A DNA stretch of 64,000 nt from Pseudoalteromonas luteoviolacea (GCF_018100925.1 NZ_JAGJEH010000008.1:339811-403810); one strand, 5' to 3'; numbered from the stretch's first letter, positions 25,791 through 35,649 are shown. Translations and numbers: made by a program. The notes: generated by a model from the sequence alone, not told the origin.

Positions 25791-26645
25791 TTACTTCTCT
25801 TTGTTTAGCCACGTAGCTAATTGCTTGTGAGTGATCGACTCACGTGCACTTTTGGCTACAAAGCCTTGCCAAGATGACGGCATTTCCTGGAGTACACGCA
25901 GTGCTGTTTGCTCGTCATCAAAAACTGCAAAACAACAACTTCCAGTTCCAGTCATTCTTGACGGCGCATATTTTAGCAACCACGTCAGGGTCTTTTCAAC
26001 CTCAGGGTAAAGCTTTTTAACTAACTCTTCGCAGTCATTTCGTGTCTCGGCCATTTTCCAAGGGGTTTTTAGTTTCGGTGTACTGCGTGGTAAGTCTGGA
26101 TCAGTGAATACTTTCACTGTGCTAACATGAACGCCTGGAGCGATAACTAAATACCATTTTTCCGGGTATTCAAATGGAGTCAATTCTTCTCCAACACCTT
26201 GGGCTAGCGCGGTTTTACCATGAATAAACACGGGGACATCTGCGCCTAATTTTAACCCTAATTCAGCCAAGTCTTGAATAGAGAGTGAGCAACCCCAGAG
26301 TGTATTTAAAGCAAGCAAGGTTGTCGCAGCATCAGATGAGCCACCACCAACACCTCCGCCCATCGGTAAGTGTTTCGTTAAATGTACGTTTACCCCTTTT
26401 TTCACCTTTCTATATGGAAGCAATGCGTTTGCAGCTTTAAAAATGAGGTTGTCTTCTTTGTTAATGCCAGCCACATCACCGCAGATGAAAATCTCATTTT
26501 GGTCGATTAACTCAAATCTCAGCTCATCGCCAAAGTCGAGCATTGTGAAGAGACTTTCAAGTTCGTGGTAGCCATCGGCTCTGCGATCATTAATATGTAA
26601 AAAAAGATTGAGTTTGGCCGGGGCTGTTAGGGTGAGTTTATTCAT
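25791..26645 (-). CDS. ispE: 4-diphosphocytidyl-2-C-methyl-D-erythritol kinase IspE
   Basis: IspE is the GHMP kinase of the methylerythritol phosphate pathway to isoprenoids, upstream of ubiquinone and undecaprenyl lipids. The 284-residue protein has PAKLNLFLHINDRRADGYHEL at the N-terminus, the glycine-rich ATP loop LPMGGGVGGGSSDAATTL, and the C-terminal MTGTGSCCFAVF motif. The start ATG at 26645 overlaps the stop of lolB in TAATG, indicating coupled translation; an in-frame ATG 18 bases upstream is possible. Confidence 0.96.
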   Translation of the reverse strand: MNKLTLTAPAKLNLFLHINDRRADGYHELESLFTMLDFGDELRFELIDQNEIFICGDVAGINKEDNLIFKAANALLPYRKVKKGVNVHLTKHLPMGGGVGGGSSDAATTLLALNTLWGCSLSIQDLAELGLKLGADVPVFIHGKTALAQGVGEELTPFEYPEKWYLVIAPGVHVSTVKVFTDPDLPRSTPKLKTPWKMAETRNDCEELVKKLYPEVEKTLTWLLKYAPSRMTGTGSCCFAVFDDEQTALRVLQEMPSSWQGFVAKSARESITHKQLATWLNKEK

Positions 26646-27253
26646 TAGGAGTCGAACTGCCATGCGTTAATTTGAATCTTTATCGTAATGTCTTGATGGG
26701 ACAATGTCAGTCTTGCGGGCAGGGACAAACCATCGAAATTACGGTACCGTTGATACTTTATGGTCCATATTTTGCCCTGCTCATCTTGCCAACTAGCTTG
26801 TTTAACTCGGCCTGTGCTATCCAATTGGAAGTCATTTTCAAAGCGAGTCGCAGTAAACCAACTTGGCGCTTGCTTGATTGGCAACTGCCAGCCACTAACA
26901 CGATGAATTAGAGGACCACTCTCTGGTCCTGTATATGACTTGCCATCGATGACTAGCTCACTATACTCTGCAAGCTCGGTCATTTTTAATATTTGCGTGC
27001 CAATGAAGCTCGTGAGTGTGAGTGCTTGTTTGTTATTAGTATACTGCCAATTAAAATTCACAGACTGGCGATCATCAGGTGCAATAAAAGCAATTTTGCC
27101 ACGGGCCTGCCATTTGTTGTACTCAACAAGGGTATTTAGAGCCGATTGTCCCTGTACTGGGTGCTTGGGTGATTGCGCACAGCCACCTAGAAACAAAAAA
27201 AACATGAGCAAAATCAAATGAAATTGTTTCAAATGAGGTTCCTTACTTTCCAT
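26645..27253 (-). CDS. lolB: Outer-membrane lipoprotein receptor LolB
   Basis: LolB receives lipoproteins from LolA and inserts them into the outer membrane. The start at ATG 27253 gives a lipoprotein signal peptide ending in the lipobox FLGGC-A. The mature domain of about 180 residues has the LolB pattern: NKWQARGKIAFIAP, a hydrophobic YTNNKQALTLTSFIG stretch, and GPLIHRVSGWQLPI with the region around WFTATRF. The longer in-frame extension to 27313 would spoil the signal sequence. Divergent from hemA with 62 bases between starts, and overlapping ispE by one base. Confidence 0.93.
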   Translation of the reverse strand: MESKEPHLKQFHLILLMFFLFLGGCAQSPKHPVQGQSALNTLVEYNKWQARGKIAFIAPDDRQSVNFNWQYTNNKQALTLTSFIGTQILKMTELAEYSELVIDGKSYTGPESGPLIHRVSGWQLPIKQAPSWFTATRFENDFQLDSTGRVKQASWQDEQGKIWTIKYQRYRNFDGLSLPARLTLSHQDITIKIQINAWQFDS

Positions 27254-27315
27254 ATTCGATTGATTTTTGGTAAAATTGGCCGCTTTAAAGCAGGGCTTGG
27301 GCAACACTGGCATTT

Positions 27316-28572
27316 ATGACCATCATCGCACTTGGTATTAATCACAAAACCGCTTCCGTTGAATTACGTGAAAAAGTCGCATTTTCACCAGAGCAATTGT
27401 CTCGTGCTTTGGAGCAGCTCAATCGGTTATCAGAGTTTCATGAATCAGTGATTGTGTCTACCTGTAACCGTACCGAAATCTATTGTAGCCTCGACAATGA
27501 TAATTCCCAAGCGCTTCTCGGTTGGCTGGCAGATTTCCATGATATTTCGCAGCAAGAGTTAGCGGATAATGTTTATATTCATCAAAATCAAGATGCGGTA
27601 AACCATTTAATGCGAGTTGCATGCGGTTTGGATTCATTGGTGTTAGGTGAACCGCAAATTCTTGGCCAGATAAAGCAAGCTTATAACAGCTCGAAGCATC
27701 ATCATGTGATCCAGCCCATGTTTGAGCGCTTATTTCAAAAAACCTTCTCAGTTGCAAAGCAGGTACGTACTGAAACTGAGATTGGTGCCAGTGCGGTATC
27801 CGTTGCTTATGCTGCGGTGAATCTAGCAAAACATATCTATGGTAAGCTCGATAAAACAAAGGTCTTGTTGATCGGGGCAGGTGAAACCATAGAGTTAGTT
27901 GCCAAGCACCTCTCTCAACATCACCCACAGCACATTACCGTTGCAAACCGAACAATTGAGCGTGCTAAAAATCTAGCCGAGGAAATTGGCGGAGATGTCA
28001 TTTCTCTTGCTCAGTTACCAGATGAATTACAGCATGCTGATATCGTGATAAGCTCTACAGCAAGTACTTTACCGATAATTGGTAAAGGGGTGGTAGAACA
28101 AGCGTTAAAGCAAAGAAAGTATCGTCCTATGTTGTTTGTTGATATTGCAGTGCCAAGGGATATTGAAAGCCAAGTCAATGAACTCGATGCTGCTTATTTA
28201 TATACGGTTGATGACTTACAAGCCATCGTTAATGAAAACATCGCAAGTCGCGAACAGGCGGCAACACAAGCGCAGGCGATCATTGATGATAAAACCAGAG
28301 AGTTTGCAGATTGGCAGCGCTCTTTAAAATCGGTTGATGTGATCCGTCAGTACAGGACATCAGCACAGGAAATAAAATTAGAGCTCGTGGAAAAGGCTGT
28401 AAATCAGCTACAATCGGGTAAAGATTCAGAAAAAGTCTTGCTTGAGTTGGCTAATAAGCTCACAAACCGACTTACTCACGCCCCTACACACGCTATCCAA
28501 AAGGCAGCAAAAGATGGGGATACAGAGCAGTTAATATTGCTTAAGCAGGCATTAGGTATTGAACAGGAATAA
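27316..28572 (+). CDS. hemA: Glutamyl-tRNA reductase HemA
   Basis: HemA reduces glutamyl-tRNA to glutamate-1-semialdehyde, the first step of the C5 tetrapyrrole pathway. The 418-residue protein has the N-terminal catalytic domain with LGINHKTASVELREK and the active-site cysteine in VSTCNRTEIY. It also has the GLDSLVLGEPQILGQ motif, an NADPH domain (VLLIGAGETIELVAKHL), and a C-terminal helical dimerisation domain. It starts the hemA-prfA-prmC block, with prfA eight bases downstream. Confidence 0.97.
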   Translation: MTIIALGINHKTASVELREKVAFSPEQLSRALEQLNRLSEFHESVIVSTCNRTEIYCSLDNDNSQALLGWLADFHDISQQELADNVYIHQNQDAVNHLMRVACGLDSLVLGEPQILGQIKQAYNSSKHHHVIQPMFERLFQKTFSVAKQVRTETEIGASAVSVAYAAVNLAKHIYGKLDKTKVLLIGAGETIELVAKHLSQHHPQHITVANRTIERAKNLAEEIGGDVISLAQLPDELQHADIVISSTASTLPIIGKGVVEQALKQRKYRPMLFVDIAVPRDIESQVNELDAAYLYTVDDLQAIVNENIASREQAATQAQAIIDDKTREFADWQRSLKSVDVIRQYRTSAQEIKLELVEKAVNQLQSGKDSEKVLLELANKLTNRLTHAPTHAIQKAAKDGDTEQLILLKQALGIEQE

Positions 28573-28579
28573 TATATAG

Positions 28580-29665
28580 ATGAAAGAGTCTGTCTATCGT
28601 AAGTTAGAAACCCTAGTTGAGCGTCATGAAGAAGTTGAAGCAATGCTAGGCGATCCAGAAGTGATTGGCGATCAGAACCGCTTTCGCGCACTTTCTAAAG
28701 AGTACTCAGAGCTTGAAGATGTTGTAAAAACATTTACTGCTTATCAGCAAGCACAAGAAGATGTCGCTACAGCAGAAGAAATGTTGAAGGATTCAGATCC
28801 TGATATGCGTGAAATGGCGCAAGAAGAATATAAAGAAGCAAAAGCGGCGATTGTTGAGTTAGAAGATCAACTACAAGTGTTGATGCTGCCAAAAGATCCA
28901 AAAGACGACAACAATGTCTACTTGGAAGTACGAGCTGGTACGGGTGGTGATGAGGCGGCTATTTTCGCAGGTGACTTATTCCGTATGTACAGTCGCTACG
29001 CTGAAACGCAAAAGTGGCAAGTAGAGGTGGTAAGCGCTAACGAAGGTGAGCACGGCGGTTATAAAGAAGTCATTGCCAATATCAAAGGTGATGGTGTGTA
29101 TGGCAAGTTGAAGTTTGAGTCAGGCGCACATCGTGTACAACGAGTTCCTGAGACTGAATCACAAGGTCGTGTTCATACCTCCGCATGTACTGTTGCTGTT
29201 ATGGCCGAAATTCCAGAGGCAGAAGCAATAGAAATCAACCCTTCAGACCTCAAAGTAGATACATTTAGAGCGTCAGGTGCCGGTGGTCAGCACGTCAACA
29301 AAACAGACTCTGCTATTCGTATTACGCACATTCCAACCGGTGTTGTAGTTGAGTGTCAGGATGAGCGTTCTCAGCATAAAAACCGCGCGAAAGCGCTTTC
29401 AGTATTGGGGGCACGACTACAGCAAGCTGAAGATGAGAAGCGCCAAGCTGCAGAAGCCAGCGAGCGCCGCAATCTAGTTGGTAGTGGTGACCGCTCTGAG
29501 CGTATTCGCACCTATAATTATCCGCAAGGTCGTATTACAGATCATCGTATCAACTTAACGTTGTATCGCTTAAATGAAGTGGTCAGTGGTGAACTGGGCG
29601 CGATCATTGATCCACTTCTTATTGAACACCAAGCAGATTTACTTGCTGCGATGGGTGATGACTAA
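28580..29665 (+). CDS. prfA: Peptide chain release factor 1 (RF1)
   Basis: RF1 ends translation at UAA and UAG. The 361-residue protein has the GGQ loop (RASGAGGQHVNKTDSAIRI) whose glutamine is methylated by PrmC. The tripeptide anticodon region lies within LKFESGAHRVQRVPETESQGRVHTS. RF1 and RF2 are distinguished by that region (RVPxTE..GR..TS is the RF1 type) and by synteny. The last eight bases overlap the prmC start, putting the enzyme and its substrate in the same translational unit. Confidence 0.97.
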   Translation: MKESVYRKLETLVERHEEVEAMLGDPEVIGDQNRFRALSKEYSELEDVVKTFTAYQQAQEDVATAEEMLKDSDPDMREMAQEEYKEAKAAIVELEDQLQVLMLPKDPKDDNNVYLEVRAGTGGDEAAIFAGDLFRMYSRYAETQKWQVEVVSANEGEHGGYKEVIANIKGDGVYGKLKFESGAHRVQRVPETESQGRVHTSACTVAVMAEIPEAEAIEINPSDLKVDTFRASGAGGQHVNKTDSAIRITHIPTGVVVECQDERSQHKNRAKALSVLGARLQQAEDEKRQAAEASERRNLVGSGDRSERIRTYNYPQGRITDHRINLTLYRLNEVVSGELGAIIDPLLIEHQADLLAAMGDD

Positions 29666-30512
29666 GGTGACCCTGCTGTCCAATGCCCAAGCAATTGCTT
29701 GGGCAACGAATCAATTGTTCGAGCACTCAGATTCTCCCAAACTCGACGCAGAGGTACTGCTACTGCATATCCTCGACAAGCCTAGAAGTTACTTATTTAC
29801 ATGGCCTGAAGCCGAACTAACAGAACAACATCAACAATTATTTAAAGAATATATTGCACGGCGATTGCAAGGCGAGCCTGTTGCGCATATTACAGGTGAA
29901 AGAGAGTTTTGGAGCTTATCGTTTTATGTTAACAACAGCACGTTAATCCCCAGACCAGATACAGAGACTTTGGTTGAATATGCTCTTGGCTTGGCATTAC
30001 CTGAACAAGCAAAAGTGCTCGATTTGGGCACTGGTACAGGCGCAATTGCTTTATCTTTGGCGTCTGAAATGCCCAATTGGCAAGTATGGGCGGTCGATTA
30101 TTCTCATGATGCAGTAGCGCTTGCAGTGCGAAATCAACACAGGCACGGCTTAAATAATGTGACTATTGCGCAAAGTGATTGGTTCTCTAATGTACCTGAG
30201 CAGCTTTATGACCTTATAGTCAGCAACCCTCCCTATATCGAATGTGATGACGTTCATTTAAAACAGGGAGATGTCCGCTTTGAGCCTTTGTCAGCGCTGG
30301 TTGCACCAGAAAATGGTTATGCTGATATTCGCCATATAGCTTCGCAGGCTAGAAAATACCTACGCCCAGAAGGATTTATTTTGGTCGAACATGGGTTTGA
30401 ACAAGGTTGCGGTGTCAGAGAGATTTTTGCACAAATGGACTATCGCAATATACTTACAATAAAAGATATGGCAGGCTGTGATAGAGTAACTTTGGCACAA
30501 ATGCCTCAGTGA
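29658..30512 (+). CDS. prmC: Release factor glutamine methyltransferase PrmC
   Basis: PrmC methylates the glutamine of the GGQ motif of RF1 and RF2. The start ATG at 29658 lies inside the end of prfA (GATGACTAAGG), giving 284 residues, the family length. The SAM-binding motif is VLDLGTGTGAIALSLA; the catalytic NPPY is in IVSNPPYIE. The N-terminal helical domain ends before HITGEREFWSL, and the typical IPRPDTETLVE follows. Confidence 0.96.
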   Translation: MTKVTLLSNAQAIAWATNQLFEHSDSPKLDAEVLLLHILDKPRSYLFTWPEAELTEQHQQLFKEYIARRLQGEPVAHITGEREFWSLSFYVNNSTLIPRPDTETLVEYALGLALPEQAKVLDLGTGTGAIALSLASEMPNWQVWAVDYSHDAVALAVRNQHRHGLNNVTIAQSDWFSNVPEQLYDLIVSNPPYIECDDVHLKQGDVRFEPLSALVAPENGYADIRHIASQARKYLRPEGFILVEHGFEQGCGVREIFAQMDYRNILTIKDMAGCDRVTLAQMPQ

Positions 30513-30574
30513 TGCGTTGAATGCATTAATATTTTTAATTACAGCCCGCGTCAAACAAGCGTTAAGGACTCTCT

Positions 30575-32122
30575 ATGGATGATTTTTTGTTTTCAGATGA
30601 GCCAACCGATGTCATCGAAACGGAACAAAGTGGCACTTGGAAAGTCATTATTGTCGATGACGAACCTGAAGTACATGCAGTCACAAAACTTGCATTGAGT
30701 GATTTTGAGTTTCAAAAGAAAAAGCTGGAATTCCTCAGTGCTTATTCTGGTGAAGAAGCAAAGCAAGTGGTTGTTGAGCACCCAGATGCAGCCATTGTGT
30801 TGCTGGATGTGGTGATGGAAACTGACGATGCAGGTCTAAAAGTCGCGCAGTTTATTCGGGAAACGGCAAAAAATAACAATATTCGAATTATTCTTAGAAC
30901 GGGGCAGCCTGGACAAGCCCCCGAGCGACAAGTGATCGTTAACTATGATATTAATGATTACAAATCTAAAACAGAATTGACTGCGCAAAAACTGTTTACA
31001 GTAGTGATGTCTAGTTTGCGTTCCTACCGAGATATTTTGTCTATCGATCAATCTCGTCAAGGACTTGAGAAAATCATTACCGCTTCACGCGATATTTTTG
31101 CAACACACTCAATCGAGCAATTTATCGAAGGCGTTATGCAGCAACTGACCTCGCTGCTCGGTACAGTTGATGAAGCCATGTATGCAACCTCCCTAGTTGC
31201 CAGCAATGAACCTGACACATGCAGTGAAGAACTCGTTGTATTTACTGGGCGAGGAGAGTTTGCAAAATGTGAAGGTAAGCCGATTGAAGATGTTCTCAAC
31301 GAAGAGCAAATTCAAGCGTGTAAAAAAGCCCTCAATGAGAAAAGCATCGTATACAAAGACAACTATTTATTCTCATATTGCTCAAGTGAGTATAATCATG
31401 CATCTATGTTGTTTGTGTCTGGGATCCCTGAGTTTTTAACTGATACGCAAAAGCATTTAATCGAAATTTTCTCTCAGAATGTGCAGTTGGCATACGAAAA
31501 TGTGCAGTTGCAAGCTGAAATTGAAGATACACAGCAAGAGCTAGTTTACCGCCTCAGTGAAGCATTAGAAATGCACTCGACTGAATCCGGCAATCATGTA
31601 AAACGTGTTGCATATATTTGCCATGCACTTGCTGTGGGCTATGGGCTTGGAAATAGAGAAGCAGATCTCGTTCGGATAGCGTCACCTTTACATGATGTTG
31701 GCAAAGTTGGCATTCCTGACGCCATATTAAATAAACCTGCAAAGCTTGATGACGAAGAATGGACCGTGATGCAAAGCCACGCCAAGAAAGGGTATCAATT
31801 ACTACGAGACTCGAAGCGGGAAATAGTGAATGCAGGGGCTATCATTGCTAGAGATCATCATGAGAAGTGGGATGGCAGTGGTTACCCAAAAGGCACTAAA
31901 GGTGAAGATATTCATGTGTTTGGACGTATTGTTGCCTTAGCTGATGTATATGATGCACTGCGTCATCGTCGCTGCTATAAAGAAGCATGGGAGCTACCTG
32001 ATGTCATTAAAGAAATTAATAATCAAAGCGGAAAGCACTTTGACCCGAAATTGGTTAATGTTTTTAATGAGATCATAGATGAGCTAGAAGATATCTTGGT
32101 GCGTTACCCAGATAAAGTGTGA
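30575..32122 (+). CDS. Response regulator with DUF3369 and HD-GYP phosphodiesterase domains
   Basis: A probable cyclic-di-GMP phosphodiesterase controlled by phosphorylation. The receiver domain (about residues 22-145) has the acidic pair D28/D29 and phospho-acceptor D78 (IVLLDVVM). A middle sensor-like domain of the DUF3369 type follows (about 165-315), then a C-terminal HD-GYP domain. HD is H373-D374 (PLHDVGKVGIPD) and GYP is at 436-438 (HHEKWDGSGYPKG), with the HH pair preserved, so the domain looks catalytically complete. It is 515 residues. No histidine kinase gene is adjacent. Its place inside the hemA-kdsA block is a lineage-specific insertion compared with E. coli. Confidence 0.9.
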   Translation: MDDFLFSDEPTDVIETEQSGTWKVIIVDDEPEVHAVTKLALSDFEFQKKKLEFLSAYSGEEAKQVVVEHPDAAIVLLDVVMETDDAGLKVAQFIRETAKNNNIRIILRTGQPGQAPERQVIVNYDINDYKSKTELTAQKLFTVVMSSLRSYRDILSIDQSRQGLEKIITASRDIFATHSIEQFIEGVMQQLTSLLGTVDEAMYATSLVASNEPDTCSEELVVFTGRGEFAKCEGKPIEDVLNEEQIQACKKALNEKSIVYKDNYLFSYCSSEYNHASMLFVSGIPEFLTDTQKHLIEIFSQNVQLAYENVQLQAEIEDTQQELVYRLSEALEMHSTESGNHVKRVAYICHALAVGYGLGNREADLVRIASPLHDVGKVGIPDAILNKPAKLDDEEWTVMQSHAKKGYQLLRDSKREIVNAGAIIARDHHEKWDGSGYPKGTKGEDIHVFGRIVALADVYDALRHRRCYKEAWELPDVIKEINNQSGKHFDPKLVNVFNEIIDELEDILVRYPDKV

Positions 32123-32129
32123 GGTTGAT

Positions 32130-32504
32130 GTGGATTATATTGCTTTAAAACATACTCATATGATTTTTGCCCTGTTGAGTATCATATTGTTCTATACGCG
32201 TTCAGTGTCCCGTTTAGCAACCGGCAAATTGGCAAAACAAAAGGTGTTGTTTATTACCAGTCATGGTGTTGATACCTTGTTGCTTATATCAGCTGTGTAT
32301 TTGGCAATCACGTTAGGAATGAAACCTAGCTCACAACCTTGGTTAATGGAAAAAATTATCCTTGTTGTGGGCTATATAGCACTGGGCTTCGTGATTGCGA
32401 AGTCAAAAAGTAAAGCAAAACAAATCCCTGCGTTGCTTGGGGCGACAGGTGCTTTACTAGCGATTGGCTATTTAGCTTCGACTAAGAGCGCATTTATTCT
32501 TTAA
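32130..32504 (+). CDS. sirB2: SirB2-family membrane protein
   Basis: A 124-residue integral membrane protein with four predicted helices: THMIFALLSIILFYTR, SHGVDTLLLISAVYLAITLG, IILVVGYIALGFVIA and ALLGATGALLAIGYLA. The SirB2 pattern of a Lys/His-containing first helix (ALKHTHM) followed by a SHGVDT motif is present. It starts at GTG 32130 with GAGGTTG upstream, seven bases after the HD-GYP gene. Its neighbours prmC, sirB1 and kdsA match the E. coli order. Function is poorly understood. Confidence 0.85.
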   Translation: MDYIALKHTHMIFALLSIILFYTRSVSRLATGKLAKQKVLFITSHGVDTLLLISAVYLAITLGMKPSSQPWLMEKIILVVGYIALGFVIAKSKSKAKQIPALLGATGALLAIGYLASTKSAFIL

Positions 32505-32645
32505 TCTATTGCCAGAAAACCTACTACAGCTCGGCGTGTTCGAATTATCAGCGAGTTAAGCGAGCGATAAATTTCCCCTTGGGAATGGGCTAAAAAGTGT
32601 TACACTACCGCCTTATTACTTTCACATGGGTTAGCAGTACAGTCT

Positions 32646-33449
32646 ATGACGGATACTTGGTTTGATGAACAGCAAGAATTAGGTATGGATTATGCCGTGC
32701 CTGCATTACTTCGTAGCATTTATGCTGAACAACGTTGGGATGCGCAAGCCGACACCGAACAAACGCTGTGCCAATTGGCTGAGCTAGAGTTGGCTGTTGA
32801 CGAAATGTGTGTAAAGGAAAAAGACGTACATAAGCGTGTAGACTTGTTGCTTGATACTTTTTATACCAAGTGGCTGTTTAGCGGAACTGGGCAGAAAGTG
32901 CCTGAGTACTTACTCAACAATATCGGTTACGTGCTAAAAATGCGCAGTGGCACTAGCACTGCGTTGGCAATTTTACTTGCGCATCTTCTTGAGCGTGCCA
33001 ACTTTAATGCGACTGTTGCACTAATGCAAAATGAAGTCATGGTGCATGTGGCATTAAGTAGTGAAGAAGGCTACATCATAGATCCGGCTTCTGGTCAGCA
33101 GTCTTGGTACGTTACCCCCGAAAATGATGGCGAAAAAGATCAAGAGCCAATGGAGTTGATCATAGGGGATGAAGCCTTCAAACTTTATCTAGCACAACAA
33201 AAATGGTCTTTTATTGCTGCTGAAAAATTTAGCCACGCATTGAGCTGTGTTGAGTTACTGATGGAACTATTAGGCGATGACCCTTACGAGAGACGCGACA
33301 GAGGATATTTGCTCAATCAACTTAACTGCCCAAAAATGGCCAAAGATGATTTACAGTTTTTTGTAGATGAATGCCCTGATGACCCCACCATTGAGATCAT
33401 ACAGAATCAAATAGAAGAGCTTGCCGACCACAATAATATATTGCACTGA
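32646..33449 (+). CDS. sirB1: SirB1-family transglutaminase-like/TPR protein
   Basis: A 267-residue protein of the SirB1 type. The middle part (about residues 70-150) is a transglutaminase-like fold, LNNIGYVLKMRSGTSTALAILLAHLLE, in which the usual Cys position is occupied by other residues. The C-terminal TPR-like helices contain the YERRDRGYLLNQLNCPKMAKDDL motif. It sits between sirB2 and kdsA as in E. coli. The biochemical role is not established. It starts at ATG 32646 without a strong ribosome-binding site. Confidence 0.87.
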   Translation: MTDTWFDEQQELGMDYAVPALLRSIYAEQRWDAQADTEQTLCQLAELELAVDEMCVKEKDVHKRVDLLLDTFYTKWLFSGTGQKVPEYLLNNIGYVLKMRSGTSTALAILLAHLLERANFNATVALMQNEVMVHVALSSEEGYIIDPASGQQSWYVTPENDGEKDQEPMELIIGDEAFKLYLAQQKWSFIAAEKFSHALSCVELLMELLGDDPYERRDRGYLLNQLNCPKMAKDDLQFFVDECPDDPTIEIIQNQIEELADHNNILH

Positions 33450-33796
33450 TGTGTGTTGGCCCTGCCAGCACAACGCTTGGATGTATGGCCGTTGAAAATA
33501 CGCAAGTAAAATACCGATCATCGACTAACCGCGAGTAGTCAAACTAAATGCAAGATTATATGCTCTAAACACTTTAATCAAAGTTATTGGTTAGGCTGAG
33601 TGCTCTTAGGTATAAATTAACGAGTGATTTCATTCCCGTATTGCCAAACTAAGATGTGTACTCAGCGTTTTTGCCATAATGGCACTATGCTTGATTTTAT
33701 CAATCGCAGATTTGCCCTCAAAGAGAATAAAAAATACAGTGTACTAGGTAGCAGGGCATATTGATTGTTCTTCACCTGTTTAAATTGGATTGAAAT
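33450..33796. other. 347-base gap before kdsA: hairpin and palindrome
   Basis: A hairpin TGTGTTGG-CCCTG-CCAGCACA (33452-33472, one G-U pair) directly follows the sirB1 stop but has no T-run. A 13-base palindrome TGCCAT-A-ATGGCA lies at 33672-33684. No coding sequence or convincing promoter boxes were recognised in the rest; it presumably holds the kdsA promoter. Confidence 0.4.
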
Positions 33797-34648
33797 ATGA
33801 ATACACAGATTATTAAAGTTGGAAACATCGAAGTTGCGAACGACAAACCCTTTGTTTTGTTCGGTGGCATGAATGTGCTTGAATCACGTGATCTCGCAAT
33901 GCAAATTGCAGAGCACTACGTTGAAGTCACTTCAAAGCTAAACATCCCATATGTATTTAAAGCTTCTTTCGATAAGGCTAATCGCTCTTCAATTAATTCG
34001 TACCGCGGTCCGGGCATGGAAGAAGGACTTAAGATTTTTGAGGAGATCAAACGTACTTTTAATGTTCCGGTGATCACCGATGTTCATGAGCCATTCCAAG
34101 CTGCACCCGTTGCAGAAGTTGCGGATGTAATCCAATTACCCGCCTTTTTGGCGCGCCAAACTGATCTAGTTGTGTCTATGGCAAAAACAGGTGCAGTGAT
34201 CAATGTTAAAAAGCCACAATTCTTGGCGCCTCATGAGATGCGTCACATCATTAAAAAAATTAATGAAGCGGGCAATGAGCAAGTAATTTTGTGTGAACGC
34301 GGAAGCAGTTTTGGTTACAACAACCTTGTGGTTGATATGTTAGGTATGGATGACATGAAACATATGGCGCCAGTGATTTTCGATGCGACACATGCGCTGC
34401 AGCGCCCAGGTGGCCGTGCTGATTCAGCAGATGGCCGAAGAGCACAGGCGGCAGAACTTGCACGCAGTGGTATGGCGTTAGGCCTTGCTGGTTTATTTAT
34501 TGAGGCGCACCCTGATCCAAATGTTGCCAAATGTGACGGTCCGTGCGCGCTGCCTTTAAATAAATTGGAAGGCTACTTGAAGCAAATGAAAGCGGTTGAT
34601 GAGTTAATCAAGAGTTTTGATGCGCTTGATACCAGCGCGAGCGTTTAA
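33797..34648 (+). CDS. kdsA: 3-deoxy-8-phosphooctulonate synthase KdsA
   Basis: KdsA condenses arabinose 5-phosphate with phosphoenolpyruvate to form KDO 8-phosphate for the lipopolysaccharide core. The 283-residue TIM-barrel protein has the characteristic motifs LFGGMNVLESRDLA, FKASFDKANRSSINSYRGPG, ITDVHEPFQAAPVAEV, CERGSSFGYNNLVVDM and FIEAHPDPNVAKCDGPCALP. The residue before NVLES differs from the GPC seen in many family members, but the rest is standard. It is the last gene of the hemA-kdsA group. Confidence 0.97.
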   Translation: MNTQIIKVGNIEVANDKPFVLFGGMNVLESRDLAMQIAEHYVEVTSKLNIPYVFKASFDKANRSSINSYRGPGMEEGLKIFEEIKRTFNVPVITDVHEPFQAAPVAEVADVIQLPAFLARQTDLVVSMAKTGAVINVKKPQFLAPHEMRHIIKKINEAGNEQVILCERGSSFGYNNLVVDMLGMDDMKHMAPVIFDATHALQRPGGRADSADGRRAQAAELARSGMALGLAGLFIEAHPDPNVAKCDGPCALPLNKLEGYLKQMKAVDELIKSFDALDTSASV

Positions 34649-34740
34649 TTTGCCTAGTTAGGCCGGGCAGTGACCATAGGATGGTGGTTGCCCCAAAATA
34701 CAACAACATAAAATATAACAACATGTAAAGGCGTCCTGCT

Positions 34741-35634
34741 ATGGCAAGAAGGTTACCACCACTGAATGCTTTAAAAGCGTTTGAAGCAGCAGCCAGGCAC
34801 TTGAGTTTTACCAAAGCCGCTGAAGAACTATTCGTAACGCAGGCGGCTATCAGCCACCAAATAAAAACGCTTGAAGAACACTTGGGATTAAAGTTGTTCC
34901 TCAGAAAAAACCGCTCCTTGCTACTGACAGAAGAAGGGCAAGGCTATTTTTTAGACATAAAAGATATATTTTCGCAGCTTATTGATGCAACTGAAAAGCT
35001 GCTTGCTCGGGGCGCAAAAGGTTCACTCACGGTGAGTTTAACGCCGAGCTTTGCAATTCAATGGCTGGTGCCAAGATTAAGCAAATTTAACGAATTGTTT
35101 CCGGATATCGATGTGCGGATTAAAGCCCAAGATCAGGATGAAAACTCGCTAACTGATGATGTCGATGTGGCAATTTATTATGGTCGTGGTAACTGGAATG
35201 GTGTGCAAACCCACAAATTACACACTGAGTACTTAGTGCCTTTGTGTAGCCCTTTGTTACTCAATGGTCCAAAGCCTCTCGACCAGCCAAGTGATTTGGC
35301 TAATCATAACTTATTGCACGATACGACGCGTCGCTCTTGGAAGGCATGGCTTAAAACTGCCGGTGTGCGCAATGTGCCTGCGAATACAGGGCCTATTTTT
35401 AGCCATTCATCCATGGTGCTACAGGCTGCTGTGCATGGTCAAGGCATAGCATTGGGCAACAGTGTACTGGCAAAACCTGATCTTGATGCAGGCCGTCTGG
35501 TTATCCCATTCAGTCACAGCTTAGAAAGTAAAAACGCTTACTATCTGGTCTGTCGGGAGTCGCAAGCGGAGCTTGGAAAAATCGTGTCGTTTAAAGATTG
35601 GATGCTCAGTATGGTTGAGCAAGAACAAATATAA
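34741..35634 (+). CDS. gcvA: LysR-family regulator, GcvA-type
   Basis: A LysR-type regulator of 297 residues with a close GcvA signature at the N-terminus, RRLPPLNALKAFEAAARHLS followed by FTKAAEELFVTQAAISHQIK (helix-turn-helix). The ligand domain begins near residue 92 (GSLTVSLTPSFAIQWLVPRL). GcvA controls the glycine cleavage genes in response to glycine. Synteny with the DUF423 protein and rlmM supports the call. Glycine is also the substrate of the HCN synthase at 3-6 kb, which makes GcvA a candidate, but unproven, second controller of glycine flux here. Confidence 0.85.
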   Translation: MARRLPPLNALKAFEAAARHLSFTKAAEELFVTQAAISHQIKTLEEHLGLKLFLRKNRSLLLTEEGQGYFLDIKDIFSQLIDATEKLLARGAKGSLTVSLTPSFAIQWLVPRLSKFNELFPDIDVRIKAQDQDENSLTDDVDVAIYYGRGNWNGVQTHKLHTEYLVPLCSPLLLNGPKPLDQPSDLANHNLLHDTTRRSWKAWLKTAGVRNVPANTGPIFSHSSMVLQAAVHGQGIALGNSVLAKPDLDAGRLVIPFSHSLESKNAYYLVCRESQAELGKIVSFKDWMLSMVEQEQI

Positions 35635-35649
35635 CAAGGTACTTTAACT

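Noticed and set aside
33523..33540. GACTA-N8-TAGTC inverted repeat before kdsA
   Set aside because: Only five base pairs with no flanking support; expected by chance in a gap of this length.
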